64,000 bases of DNA from Streptomyces sp. CB02366 (GTDB lineage Bacteria > Actinomycetota > Actinomycetes > Streptomycetales > Streptomycetaceae): positions 1 through 64,000 of the forward strand of contig NZ_LIVT01000010.1 in NCBI RefSeq assembly GCF_001905905.1. The letters are read 5' to 3'. This document shows positions 16,204 to 24,080 of this stretch, piece by piece; position 1 is the stretch's first letter, and each line of letters opens with the position of its first letter. The notes below the pieces were generated by a model that made no database searches, was not told the DNA's origin, and saw only the letters and a list, made by a program, of their open reading frames with translations. The translations under genes and the position numbers were made by a program.

Positions 16204-18696
16204 GTGGCAGGCTCGGGCGGGCGGTCGACGCCCCGGTCGTTGCAGGCGGTGCTCGTCCTGCTCCATGTCCTCTTCGTGGCCACCCTGGTGGGCGCGATCC
16301 GGGCCCTTTCGACGGCGTCCTCGGTGGAAGCGGTCGACGGGTACCTCCTCGGGTTGTTGCTCTACGCCTCGTTACCCGGTGTCGCCGCCTTCGTGTTGTC
16401 GCTGTACGTGCGTCAGGGCGGCGTCCGTGTCTGGTACGGGCTTCTCGGCGTGCAGGCGTGGGTCGTCCTCGGCGCGGTCGCGGAGGTGGGCGGCGGGGCC
16501 GGGCCCGTGGGAGTCGCGCGACTCGTGATGCCGGCGGCCGTCCTCGTGCTGCTGTGCCGGCCGGAGAGCCGCCGGTGGTTCCTAAGCGGCCCGGAGCAGC
16601 GGGCCGAGCAGCGGTTGTTCAGCTTCACCGGGATGATGAGGCTCCGCCGTGACGGCGGGCAGACCGCCTTGGAGTACCTCGGCCTCGTCCTGGTCGTCGT
16701 CGCGCTGGTCGGCGGGCTGATGGCCACCGGTACCGGCAGGCAGCTCACCGCCGAGATCCGGGCCGCGATCTGCGAGCTGACCGGCAGTTCGTGCCCGGCG
16801 CCGGGGCATGACGTCGTGGCCGGGGGAGGTGAAGCCGATGCCGGTGCCGACGCCTCCGGGGCGGGCGGCGGCACGGACGACGGTGGGGGCAGCGGGTCCG
16901 GCGGCGGAGAGGGCAGCGGGTCCGGCGGGCCCGGCGGTGGCAGCGGGTCCAGCCTCACCGGTGGTACCGGCAGCACCGGTACCAGCGGCGGCGTCGAAGG
17001 GGCGACGACCGGCGGCGGCACCGGAGGAGACGCGGCCACCAGCGGGGCGACCACCAGCGGCGGTACCGGGAACAGCGGGAATGCCGGTTCCACCGGTTCC
17101 ACCGGTTCCACCGGTTCCACCGGTCGGCCCACCGGCAGCGGAGGCGCGGTCTCCGGGACCTCCGGGACCTCTGGGGTCACCGGGTCTCAGGCCGGGTCCG
17201 GCTCCTCCCAGGACCGCGCCGCCTTCCCTCCGGCCGACTTCATCGTTCCGGTTGACGCGGGTAGACCCGCCGGGCCCCACGGCGGCGGGTTCCTCGGAGG
17301 GCTGGTCGGGGACGGGCTGGGGGGCGACGTCCAGGGGGTCGTCGACGCCGTTCTGCGGCCGGGGGAGGCCGGGCGGAGGATCGTCGACGCGTGGGGGCGC
17401 GACACCCGTGGCGCGCAGGAGAAGTGGGCGCGGGGCGACTACATCGGTGCGGCCTGGGACTGGAACAAGGCCGTGGGGGGCGCCGGCGCCGGGATGGCGA
17501 TACCCGGGTCCGGGGCACGGGTCGACGCCGAGGTGCGGGATGCCGAGCGCGCGCACCTCAGCGGGCGGATTCCGCTCGGTGCGACGCCCGCCGGGCGCAA
17601 GGCGTGGTGGGACGGGCTCTCGCCGGAGGAGCGGGAGCGGTACATCGAGCTGGTCCCGGAACGGATCGGCAACCTCGACGGCATCCCGGTCCTCGCCCGC
17701 GACGCCGCCAACCGCCGCAACCTCCCGGCGCTGATCGACAAGCTGGAGGGCGTCGACACCGACAAGGCGCGCGACCAGCTGGCGGGGCTGCGGGAGATCC
17801 AACGACAGTTGGACGAGAACGGGAAGCCGCCGATGTACCTCATCGGGATCGGGGACGAGGGCAACGGGAGGGCCATCGTCTCCTTCGGCAACCCGGACGC
17901 CTCGCAGCACGTGTCGGCGTACGTACCGGGGCTCAACACCTCGCTCGACCAGGAGTTCGCCGAGAACGACCTAGGGCGGGCCCGGGACACCGCGATCGGG
18001 GCGCAGGGGTACGACGAGTCGACGGCGTCCATCGTCTGGCTCGGGTACGACGCGCCGCAGCTGCCGGACAAGGACGGGGTGGCGGGATACTTCGCCGTCA
18101 TGGGGACCGGGCGTGCCGAGAAGGGCGGGGCGGCCTACCGCGACTTCATGGACGGGATCTCCGTGACCAACCGGAACAAGGACCCGCACCTGACCGCCAT
18201 CGGGCACTCCTACGGGTCTCGGACCGTGGGCGCCGCGGCGGCCCGGCCCGGCGGGATACCCGGGGTCGACGACATCATCCTGGTCGGCAGCCCCGGCGTC
18301 GGCGTCGACCACGCCGTGGACCTCGGCGTCGGCAGCGAGCACGTCTTCGTCGGGGCCGCCGCCAACGACCCGGTGACCAAGCTGCCCTCGAAGACGCAGG
18401 TCGTGGTGGGCGGGATCGGGCTGGCCCTGGGCGGGCCCGGCGGGGCGTACCTCGGCGGGGGTCTGGCCGATCCGGGTGACGACGACCTGTGGTTCGGGAA
18501 GGATCCGGCGAGCAAGGCGTTCGGGGCGCGGCGCTTCCCGGTGGCGGACGGTCCCCCGCTCGTCAGCGGCGGCGGCATCAGTCTGGACTCGCACTCGAAC
18601 TACTTCAGCCCGGAGCGCGACGCCGTCTCCGCGGACAGCATCGCCCTGATCGTGTCGGGCAACGCCGACCGGCTCAAGATGGAGGAACCGAAGTGA
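16204..18696 (+). CDS. Membrane / prepilin-like / alpha-beta hydrolase fusion protein
   Basis: 830 aa from a GTG at 16204 with GAGG 11 nt upstream; a TTG at 16150 and an ATG at 16063 are longer alternatives in the same frame. Order of parts: about four hydrophobic helices (residues 13-125); a basic turn then GQTALEYLGLVLVVVALVGG (150-170), which has the glycine, +5 glutamate and hydrophobic stem of type IVb/TadE-like prepilins; a Gly/Ser/Thr low-complexity region (about 205-335) with exact repeats; and a DUF1023 hydrolase with Ser669 in GHSYGS, Asp722 in NDPVTK and His797 in LDSHSNYF. The hydrolase is a close paralogue of the gene at 13638. The fusion is uninterrupted in frame. Its stop overlaps the next lipoprotein. 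Confidence 0.87.
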   Translation: MAGSGGRSTPRSLQAVLVLLHVLFVATLVGAIRALSTASSVEAVDGYLLGLLLYASLPGVAAFVLSLYVRQGGVRVWYGLLGVQAWVVLGAVAEVGGGAGPVGVARLVMPAAVLVLLCRPESRRWFLSGPEQRAEQRLFSFTGMMRLRRDGGQTALEYLGLVLVVVALVGGLMATGTGRQLTAEIRAAICELTGSSCPAPGHDVVAGGGEADAGADASGAGGGTDDGGGSGSGGGEGSGSGGPGGGSGSSLTGGTGSTGTSGGVEGATTGGGTGGDAATSGATTSGGTGNSGNAGSTGSTGSTGSTGRPTGSGGAVSGTSGTSGVTGSQAGSGSSQDRAAFPPADFIVPVDAGRPAGPHGGGFLGGLVGDGLGGDVQGVVDAVLRPGEAGRRIVDAWGRDTRGAQEKWARGDYIGAAWDWNKAVGGAGAGMAIPGSGARVDAEVRDAERAHLSGRIPLGATPAGRKAWWDGLSPEERERYIELVPERIGNLDGIPVLARDAANRRNLPALIDKLEGVDTDKARDQLAGLREIQRQLDENGKPPMYLIGIGDEGNGRAIVSFGNPDASQHVSAYVPGLNTSLDQEFAENDLGRARDTAIGAQGYDESTASIVWLGYDAPQLPDKDGVAGYFAVMGTGRAEKGGAAYRDFMDGISVTNRNKDPHLTAIGHSYGSRTVGAAAARPGGIPGVDDIILVGSPGVGVDHAVDLGVGSEHVFVGAAANDPVTKLPSKTQVVVGGIGLALGGPGGAYLGGGLADPGDDDLWFGKDPASKAFGARRFPVADGPPLVSGGGISLDSHSNYFSPERDAVSADSIALIVSGNADRLKMEEPK
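17084..17119 (+). repeat. 9-bp tandem repeat in coding sequence (4 copies)
   Basis: Four exact copies of CCGGTTCCA followed by a partial copy, inside the low-complexity linker of the fusion hydrolase. The period is a multiple of three and encodes a Gly-Ser-Thr run, so copy-number change alters linker length without breaking the frame. Confidence 0.9.
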
Positions 18697-19298
18697 GGCG
18701 AGCGAAGCGGGCCCTGCCCCTCGTCGCGGTGGTCCTGGCCCTGGGGGTTCCGCTGTCCGGGTGCGGGAGCGAGAGCGGGTCGCGCGGGGGCGACGTGAGC
18801 ACGGGGCAGGAGAGCGGGGCGGGGAGCGGGAAGGAGAAGGGGATGGACATGCAGGAGGCCGCCGAGGAGTCCGACGCCCTGCTGGACGCCGTCCTGGCTG
18901 GCATCGACCCCGAGGTGCAGTGGGCGCACGGGCCGACCACCACCCGCGCCTGCGGGGTGACCCGCCGCCGGACCGTCATGACCATCGTCTCGCCCGAGCG
19001 CCGTCAGACGTTCCTGGACCGCGCGGAGACGTTCTGGCGGAAGAACGACTACCGGATCAAGGCCGTCAACAAGGACGAGAAGTTCCCGGCGGTCTACGCG
19101 GTCACCCGGAGCGGATTCGGTGTCAGCGTCTCCTTCCGCGGGAAAGGGCAGGCGTTCCTGGAGGCCGACAGCCCGTGCGTGAAGAAGTCGGAGGTCGCCG
19201 CCCCCGCCTCCGAACCGAACGGGCCCGCCTACGAGGGCGTCTATCCGCTGCCCCGGCCCAACGTCCGCTCCGACTTCTGGTCGGGAGAGGGCGGCTGA
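18693..19298 (+). CDS. Lipoprotein paired with the fusion hydrolase
   Basis: 201 aa from a GTG overlapping the hydrolase stop (GTGA). Signal peptide VVLALGVPLSGC has a lipobox Cys near residue 24. The mature region has MDMQEAAEESDALLDAVL, VQWAHG, CGVTRRRTVMT, an SPCVKKSEV stretch and NVRSDFW at the end, matching the copy at 15434 motif by motif. Like that copy it is locked to a DUF1023 hydrolase, so the two genes behave as one duplicated module. Its function is not known. Confidence 0.87.
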   Translation: MRRAKRALPLVAVVLALGVPLSGCGSESGSRGGDVSTGQESGAGSGKEKGMDMQEAAEESDALLDAVLAGIDPEVQWAHGPTTTRACGVTRRRTVMTIVSPERRQTFLDRAETFWRKNDYRIKAVNKDEKFPAVYAVTRSGFGVSVSFRGKGQAFLEADSPCVKKSEVAAPASEPNGPAYEGVYPLPRPNVRSDFWSGEGG

Positions 19299-19434
19299 GG
19301 ACCCGTCGTCTCTGGTGCCGGTGAGCCGCCGACGCCCCCGTGTGCTTCGGGTGCGCCGGTGGTGTGCCGCGGATGACTCGTACACACCCTCGAAAACGGC
19401 TCTGAAGCACGCCTCGATGGGGGATGGTTGTGGG

Positions 19435-20445
19435 GTGCGGAAATTCTGGGTGTTCGGTGGCATCGGCGTCGGCATGGTCATGTGCTTCCTGGCGCTGCTC
19501 GTCGTCGGTACGTACTCCGCCGCCGCCGGGATCGCCGGTTCGGGGGGCGGCGGCGCCGTAGCGCTGGCCAAGGGGGCGGTGCCGGCGCGGTTCCAGGGGC
19601 TGGTGCAGAAGTGGGGCAACCTCTGTCCCGCCATCAACCCGGCGCTGCTGGCGGCGCAGTTGTACCAGGAGAGCGGCTGGAACCCGCGGGCCCAGAGCCC
19701 GGCGGCCGCCCAGGGCATCGCCCAGTTCATCCCCGGCACCTGGGCCACGCACGGTATCGACGGCAACGGCGACGGCAGGCGCGACGTGTGGGACCCGGCC
19801 GACGCGATCCCCTCGGCCGCCTCGTACGACTGCGAGATCGCCGGGTACGTGAAGAAGGTGCCGGGCGACCCGACGAGCAACATGCTGGCCGCGTACAACG
19901 CCGGGGCGTACGCGGTGATCAAGTACGGCGGCGTTCCCCCCTACAAGGAGACCCAGAACTACGTCAGGATCATCCGTTCGCTGGAGAAGAGCTTCGCCCG
20001 GCCCGTCGGCCGGGTCGCACCCTCCCGGCAGGCCGCCGCGGCCATCTACTTCGCCCAGAAGAAGCTCGGCACGCCGTACCTGTGGGGCGGCAACGGCACC
20101 CCCGAGCAGCAGGGGCGGTTCGACTGCTCAGGGTTGACCCAGGCCGCGTACCGGACGGTGGACATCGAGCTGCCGCGCGTGGCCAACGACCAGTACAACG
20201 CCGGGCCGCACCCCTCGCGGGACGAGCTGCTCCCGGGGGACCTGGTGTTCTTCTCCGACGACCTGACCAATTCGCGCGCCATCCGGCACGTGGGCCTGTA
20301 CGTCGGGGGCGGCTATATGATCAACGCACCGTTCACCGGGGCGGTCATCCGGTTCGACAAGATCGACACACCGGACTACTTCGGTGCGACACGGGTCACC
20401 AAGGACGGCGCCGCCGCCCTGCCGACCGACCTGCCGACGGGGTGA
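19435..20445 (+). CDS. Bifunctional lytic transglycosylase / NlpC-P60 peptidoglycan hydrolase
   Basis: 336 aa from a GTG at 19435; an ATG at 19417 is the alternative. One N-terminal membrane span (about residues 5-30) places it outside the cytoplasm. The SLT-like domain has catalytic Glu79 in YQESGW, then AQGIAQFIPGTW and NMLAAYNAG. The NlpC/P60 domain has Cys231 in FDCSGLTQ, His in RHVGLYVGGG and MINAP. Such two-domain enzymes accompany conjugation and type IV secretion loci as VirB1/Tra-like wall-opening enzymes, which fits the apparatus encoded at 4.7-12.2 kb. Confidence 0.9.
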   Translation: MRKFWVFGGIGVGMVMCFLALLVVGTYSAAAGIAGSGGGGAVALAKGAVPARFQGLVQKWGNLCPAINPALLAAQLYQESGWNPRAQSPAAAQGIAQFIPGTWATHGIDGNGDGRRDVWDPADAIPSAASYDCEIAGYVKKVPGDPTSNMLAAYNAGAYAVIKYGGVPPYKETQNYVRIIRSLEKSFARPVGRVAPSRQAAAAIYFAQKKLGTPYLWGGNGTPEQQGRFDCSGLTQAAYRTVDIELPRVANDQYNAGPHPSRDELLPGDLVFFSDDLTNSRAIRHVGLYVGGGYMINAPFTGAVIRFDKIDTPDYFGATRVTKDGAAALPTDLPTG

Positions 20446-20760
20446 TCCATGTCTCGCGCGCTTCCGGAGTGGCGGGGGGCTTTGACGGGCAGTCGGCCGT
20501 GGCCGGAACTCTCCGTGAAGCCTGGGCCCTGAGCTGCGACGACGAGTCACTCTTCGATAACGTCATGGTGATCATTCGGTGGAGAGCGGAACGCACACGC
20601 CGGCCGGGCCGTTCCCTGGACAGGGAACGGCGCGCGCACGGACCGGGCTATGCGGTGCGGTGCGGTGACGGATCGCACCGGACACGGGGGTTCGACCACG
20701 GCGGCGGGCAAGGACGCGCGTCGCAGCAGATGAAGCAGACAAGGCAAGGGGCCGCAGCAG
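20446..20760. other. Intergenic region
   Basis: 315 bp with no supported gene. It holds the palindrome listed at 20608-20631, and a purine-rich stretch upstream of the PAP2 start that can serve as its leader. Confidence 0.5.
20608..20631. terminator. Palindrome, likely terminator
   Basis: Arms GCCGTTCCCTG and CAGGGAACGGC are separated by only GA, so the folded form has an 9-10 bp stem with a small loop. No T run follows. It probably ends transcription of the peptidoglycan hydrolase gene; an operator role is also possible. Confidence 0.45.
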
Positions 20761-21495
20761 ATGGCTGGACTCGAACTCGACGGGTCGAACCCGGACGTCG
20801 GTCTGCTCTACGACATCAACGGCCTCGCGAAGGCCGCTCCGACCTGGTTCGACCGGGTCATGGAGTTCGTCGGCGAGTACGGGATCATGTTCGGCTTGGT
20901 CCTGGTCGGCCTGTGGTGCTGGTGGAGCATGCGCAAGCGGGGCACGGTCGAGGACGCGGTGACGGCCGCCGCCGCCATCGTCTGGGCGCCGCTCGCCGCC
21001 GCCCTGGCCATCCTCGTCAACATCCCGATCCGCGGCTTCGTCAAACGGCCGCGCCCCTTCAACGACCACGAGGGTCTTGAGGTCCTGATCCACGGCAAGA
21101 CGGACTTCTCGTTCGTCAGCGACCACTCCACCCTGGCGATGGGCATCGCGGTCGGCATCTTCGTGGCGAACCGGAAGTTCGGCTTCGTCGCGATCGGGCT
21201 CGCGCTCTTCGCCGGTTTCAGCCGGGTCTACATGGGCGTCCACTACCCGACCGACGTGATCGGCGGGTTCGCCCTCGGCACCGCCGTGGCCCTGCTGCTG
21301 GCCCCGCTCGCCATGGCGCTGCTGACCCCGCTGATGGCGGCGATCGCCCGGTCGCCGCGCGTCGGCTGGGTCGTCCGGTCGAAGAACGCCGACGTGGCGT
21401 ACGCGGACGGGCAGCGGGGCGGCGCGCGCGGCATCCCCGAGCCGCGGCCCGGCTACCGGCGCGGCGACCCCGGAGAGAAGGACCTGGCCGCCTGA
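20761..21495 (+). CDS. PAP2-family membrane phosphatase
   Basis: 244 aa with about five membrane spans. The three PAP2 motifs are visible: KRPRPF (K-x6-RP type), SDHST (PSGH-like, with the catalytic His) and SRVYMGVHYPTD. This family dephosphorylates lipid phosphates such as undecaprenyl pyrophosphate at the outer face of the membrane. The C-terminal 45 aa are polar and likely cytoplasmic. It is a single gene ended by a strong hairpin. Confidence 0.9.
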   Translation: MAGLELDGSNPDVGLLYDINGLAKAAPTWFDRVMEFVGEYGIMFGLVLVGLWCWWSMRKRGTVEDAVTAAAAIVWAPLAAALAILVNIPIRGFVKRPRPFNDHEGLEVLIHGKTDFSFVSDHSTLAMGIAVGIFVANRKFGFVAIGLALFAGFSRVYMGVHYPTDVIGGFALGTAVALLLAPLAMALLTPLMAAIARSPRVGWVVRSKNADVAYADGQRGGARGIPEPRPGYRRGDPGEKDLAA

Positions 21496-21542
21496 CGGAC
21501 CGTTCCGCGGGCGTCCCGCCCGTCCCGGTCCCCGCTTCTCCC

Positions 21543-21575
21543 GATCCCCCGGGCGCTTCCGGCGCCCGGGGGATC
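21543..21575. terminator. Strong stem-loop terminator
   Basis: Perfect 14-bp stem GATCCCCCGGGCGC with its complement, loop TTCCG. It lies 47 bp after the PAP2 stop and before the converging small gene at 21694, so it can act in both directions. Confidence 0.8.
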
Positions 21576-21693
21576 GTGCTGTACGGGCCCCGGGGTGCGG
21601 GGCGCGGGAGCGCGCTGTACGGACCGGACCGGACCGGTGCGGCCGGGGCCGGTGGCGGTCAGCGGGCCGATGCCGGCCGGGGGCCGGTGGCGG

Positions 21694-21981
21694 TCAGGGG
21701 GCGGCGAGGTGGTCGGCGGCGTCGGTACGGGCCCGGTCCCGGGACCTGCGCGCCGGCCCCGCCCAGCCGCAGGAACAGCGGGCCAGGCAGAACGAGCCGC
21801 GTTCGATCGTGGTGGTGGTGTGCCCGCCAGGCGGGCCGTCCGGGGAGGCCGGTGCGGGCTCCGGAGCGGCCCCGGCCGGGGTCCGCGGCGCGACGGCGGG
21901 CGTCGCGGGGGCCGGAAAGGGCCGGGTGACGGTGCGCGGGGCGGCGGTGGTGCGGGCCGGGGCGGGGGGATCCTCATGCAC
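21694..21981 (-). CDS. Small Streptomyces protein with CSCGW motif
   Basis: 95 aa from a GTG at 21981. The first 55 residues are Ala/Pro-rich. The last 40 are the conserved part: TTIERGSFCLARCSCGWAG, then an Arg-rich helix ending RARTDAADH. The three cysteines and Trp suggest a small zinc knuckle or redox site. I recall similar C-termini in other Streptomyces proteins but know no function. It converges on the PAP2 gene and is transcribed away from the lipoprotein gene at 22148. Confidence 0.6.
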   Translation of the reverse strand: MHEDPPAPARTTAAPRTVTRPFPAPATPAVAPRTPAGAAPEPAPASPDGPPGGHTTTTIERGSFCLARCSCGWAGPARRSRDRARTDAADHLAAP

Positions 21982-22147
21982 CCGTCCACGGTACTGGCCG
22001 CGGCCGCCGAACGGGGGGTCGCGGGCGGGAAGGGCCCGGCCCCGGCGATCCGCGGACCCGGGTCGGCGTGACGGGGGGAGGCGGCGGTCGTTATGCGGAG
22101 CGGGTGCGGGGCTCGGCCGGGCGGTAGTCGTTGGGGGTAGGCAGGCG

Positions 22148-23005
22148 ATGGTGGTGCAGCGGTACAGGGGCGGAGGCGGGGCCCGTGCTGTTCGCGCCCT
22201 CGCCGCGACCGGGGTGATCGCGGTCGCCGCCGGATGCGCCGGCGGGGGCGCGGTGAGCGGCGCGGGCGACGGTTCCGGGCAGCGTTCCGTGGCCGCCGAA
22301 CGCCCCCTCGATCTGCTCGGCCGGGCGGCGGACGTCCTCGTCGCGGCGGGCGGTGCGCGGACCCGTACGTCCATGGAGACGGCGGCCGGCGGGACGCGGG
22401 TGACCATCCGGGGGCAGGGGGCGTACGACTTCCGCGAGCAGACGGGGCGGATCAAGGTGGTGCTGCCCGAGGGCGCCGAGACGGACGGGCACCGGTCGAT
22501 CACCGAACTGCTGGCCCCGGGGGCGCTGTACATGAAGAACCGGGGCGCGGGGGTGCCCGACGACAAGTGGGTCAGGGTCGACACGACCACGCTGAAGGAC
22601 GGCAACCTCGTCACCGGCGGTGTCACCGACCCGATGGCGGCGGCCGAACTGCTGCGCGGCGCGGCCGATGTGACGTATGCGGGGGAGTCCGAGCTGGCCG
22701 GGGTGAGGGTGCACCACTACCGGGGGGTCGCGGATCTGGGGCGGGCGGCAGGGGCCGCTTCGCCGCGGTCGCGCGGGGCGCTCGGCGCGGCGGCGAAAGG
22801 GTTCAGCAAGGACGCCGTTCCGTTCGACGCCTACCTCGACGAGGAGGGCCGGCTGCGGAAGGTCCGGCACCGCTTCACCTTCTCCTCCGAGGGCCCGGAG
22901 GTGTCGGTGGTCTCGACGCTGCTGCTGTACGGGTTCGGGCTCCCGGTCACGGTGGTGCTGCCGGACGAGGACTCCCTCTACACCGGCCGGATCCGGCAGG
23001 GCTGA
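22148..23005 (+). CDS. Lipoprotein, LppX/LprG-like
   Basis: 285 aa from the ATG at 22148. A type II signal sequence ends at the lipobox VAAGC (Cys near 26). The mature protein has a repeated beta pattern: an ALYMKNRG strand, KWVRVDTTTLKDGN, then YAGESELAGVRVHHYRGVAD and a C-terminal LDEEGRLRKVRHRF stretch. This matches secreted lipoproteins of the LppX/LprAFG or DUF1396-like class, which bind lipids or act as envelope sensors. No operon partner is seen. Confidence 0.82.
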   Translation: MVVQRYRGGGGARAVRALAATGVIAVAAGCAGGGAVSGAGDGSGQRSVAAERPLDLLGRAADVLVAAGGARTRTSMETAAGGTRVTIRGQGAYDFREQTGRIKVVLPEGAETDGHRSITELLAPGALYMKNRGAGVPDDKWVRVDTTTLKDGNLVTGGVTDPMAAAELLRGAADVTYAGESELAGVRVHHYRGVADLGRAAGAASPRSRGALGAAAKGFSKDAVPFDAYLDEEGRLRKVRHRFTFSSEGPEVSVVSTLLLYGFGLPVTVVLPDEDSLYTGRIRQG

Positions 23006-23185
23006 GATGGCGGGGAGTGGGCGGGACGGGCCGGGCGGTGGGGCCGGTTGGGAGGGGGCGCAAATGGTCCGTCCGTGCCATGCGCGGCGCCCCTCGCGTT
23101 CCCTAGGCTGGGAAGCCGGTGTGCCCGGGGCCGGTGGACGGTCGCGGGACGGCGGAGAGAACGGCAGAGAGAGGGGAGGCAGGTG

Positions 23186-23377
23186 GTGACGCTCAGGACT
23201 CCGAACGCTCAGGACCGTGCGGCCCTCGCCGAGATCGAGCTGTGCGGCGAACTGATGATCGCCGCGTCGGCGGCCCGGGAGGAACGCCTCAGCCACGACC
23301 GTATCGACGAAGTGCTCGACGTCGGGCGCGCGGAGTGCCGGGCGACGGTCCCCCGGCAGGGCTCCCGGCGGAGATGA
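23186..23377 (+). CDS. Small conserved hypothetical protein
   Basis: 63 aa from the second of two adjacent GTG codons, chosen because AGGGGAGG lies 6-7 nt upstream. The core ALAEIELCGELMIAASAA and RLSHDRIDEVLDVG is amphipathic helix and recurs in small Streptomyces proteins as I remember them. Function unknown. It ends before the convergent csoR gene. Confidence 0.7.
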   Translation: MTLRTPNAQDRAALAEIELCGELMIAASAAREERLSHDRIDEVLDVGRAECRATVPRQGSRRR

Positions 23378-23400
23378 CGGCCGAAGCCGCGTACGGCCGT
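23377..23400. terminator. Short stem-loop between convergent genes
   Basis: Arms ACGGCCG and CGGCCGT, 7 bp, loop of 10 nt, beginning at the last base of the small gene and about 100 bp beyond the csoR stop. A likely but weak terminator. Confidence 0.4.
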
Positions 23401-23499
23401 GGCCGGCCGGGGTGACGCCCGAGACCGCCGCGCCACCCCGTACCGTCGTCGGCGCTCCCGCCCGCCGGGCCGCGGGAGGCCGTCCGGGGCGTCAGGAGG

Positions 23500-23883
23500 T
23501 CAGGTGCGGAGCAGACGGGCGATGGCCTTCGTGGCCTCCTCGACCTTCGCGTCGATCTCGTCGCCGCCCTTGACGGCCGCGTCGGCGACGCAGTGGCGCA
23601 GGTGCTCCTCCAGCAGTTGCAGGGCGAAGGACTGGAGCGCCTTCGTGGAGGCCGACACCTGGGTGAGTATGTCGATGCAGTAGACGTCCTCGTCGACCAT
23701 GCGCTGGAGGCCGCGGATCTGGCCCTCGATGCGGCGCAGCCGTTTGAGGTGTTCGTCCTTCTGGTGGTGGTAGCCGTGCAGGCCGCGGTCGTGGTCGGTG
23801 ACGATGCCCACCGCTGCCGCCGCCCCCGCGTCCGGGGCCGTCGCGCCCGCCGCTTCCGTCCCCGTGGTCCCGGTCGTGGTCAT
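23500..23883 (-). CDS. csoR: CsoR-type copper-sensing repressor
   Basis: 127 aa from the ATG at 23883 with a GGAGG-type site upstream. After an Ala/Gly-rich tail of 30 residues comes the four-helix CsoR/RcnR fold: LKRLRRIEGQIRGLQRMV. The Cu(I) ligands are in place: Cys69 (DVYCIDIL), His94 and Cys98 (EEHLRHC). Cu(I) binding releases the protein from GC-rich operators and derepresses copper efflux genes. A matching palindrome stands just upstream, so it very likely regulates itself. No copper ATPase is in the window. From memory the S. lividans/coelicolor CsoR sits at this chromosomal position. Confidence 0.93.
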   Translation of the reverse strand: MTTTGTTGTEAAGATAPDAGAAAAVGIVTDHDRGLHGYHHQKDEHLKRLRRIEGQIRGLQRMVDEDVYCIDILTQVSASTKALQSFALQLLEEHLRHCVADAAVKGGDEIDAKVEEATKAIARLLRT

Positions 23884-23915
23884 CTGCGTCCTCCCGTTGT
23901 CCTCATACGTCCTCT

Positions 23916-23934
23916 TATACCCCTGCCGGGTATA
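23916..23934. promoter_or_regulatory. CsoR operator palindrome
   Basis: Perfect inverted repeat TATACCC-CTGCC-GGGTATA, 33 bp upstream of the csoR start. It has the form of known CsoR boxes (ATACCCC..GGGTAT). The TATA halves probably overlap the csoR promoter, giving autoregulation. Confidence 0.8.
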
Positions 23935-24080
23935 TCGTAACGAATCCCGCGGAAACGTGACCGGGGGTCCGTGCTGATCGCGGTGTTCGATGGGCGACAC
24001 TGAACAACGCCGGTTAGCCGTGGCCGGATGATGCGCCTAGCATCAGCCTGACCGAATCCAAAGCACCCCGAGGACCCCAC

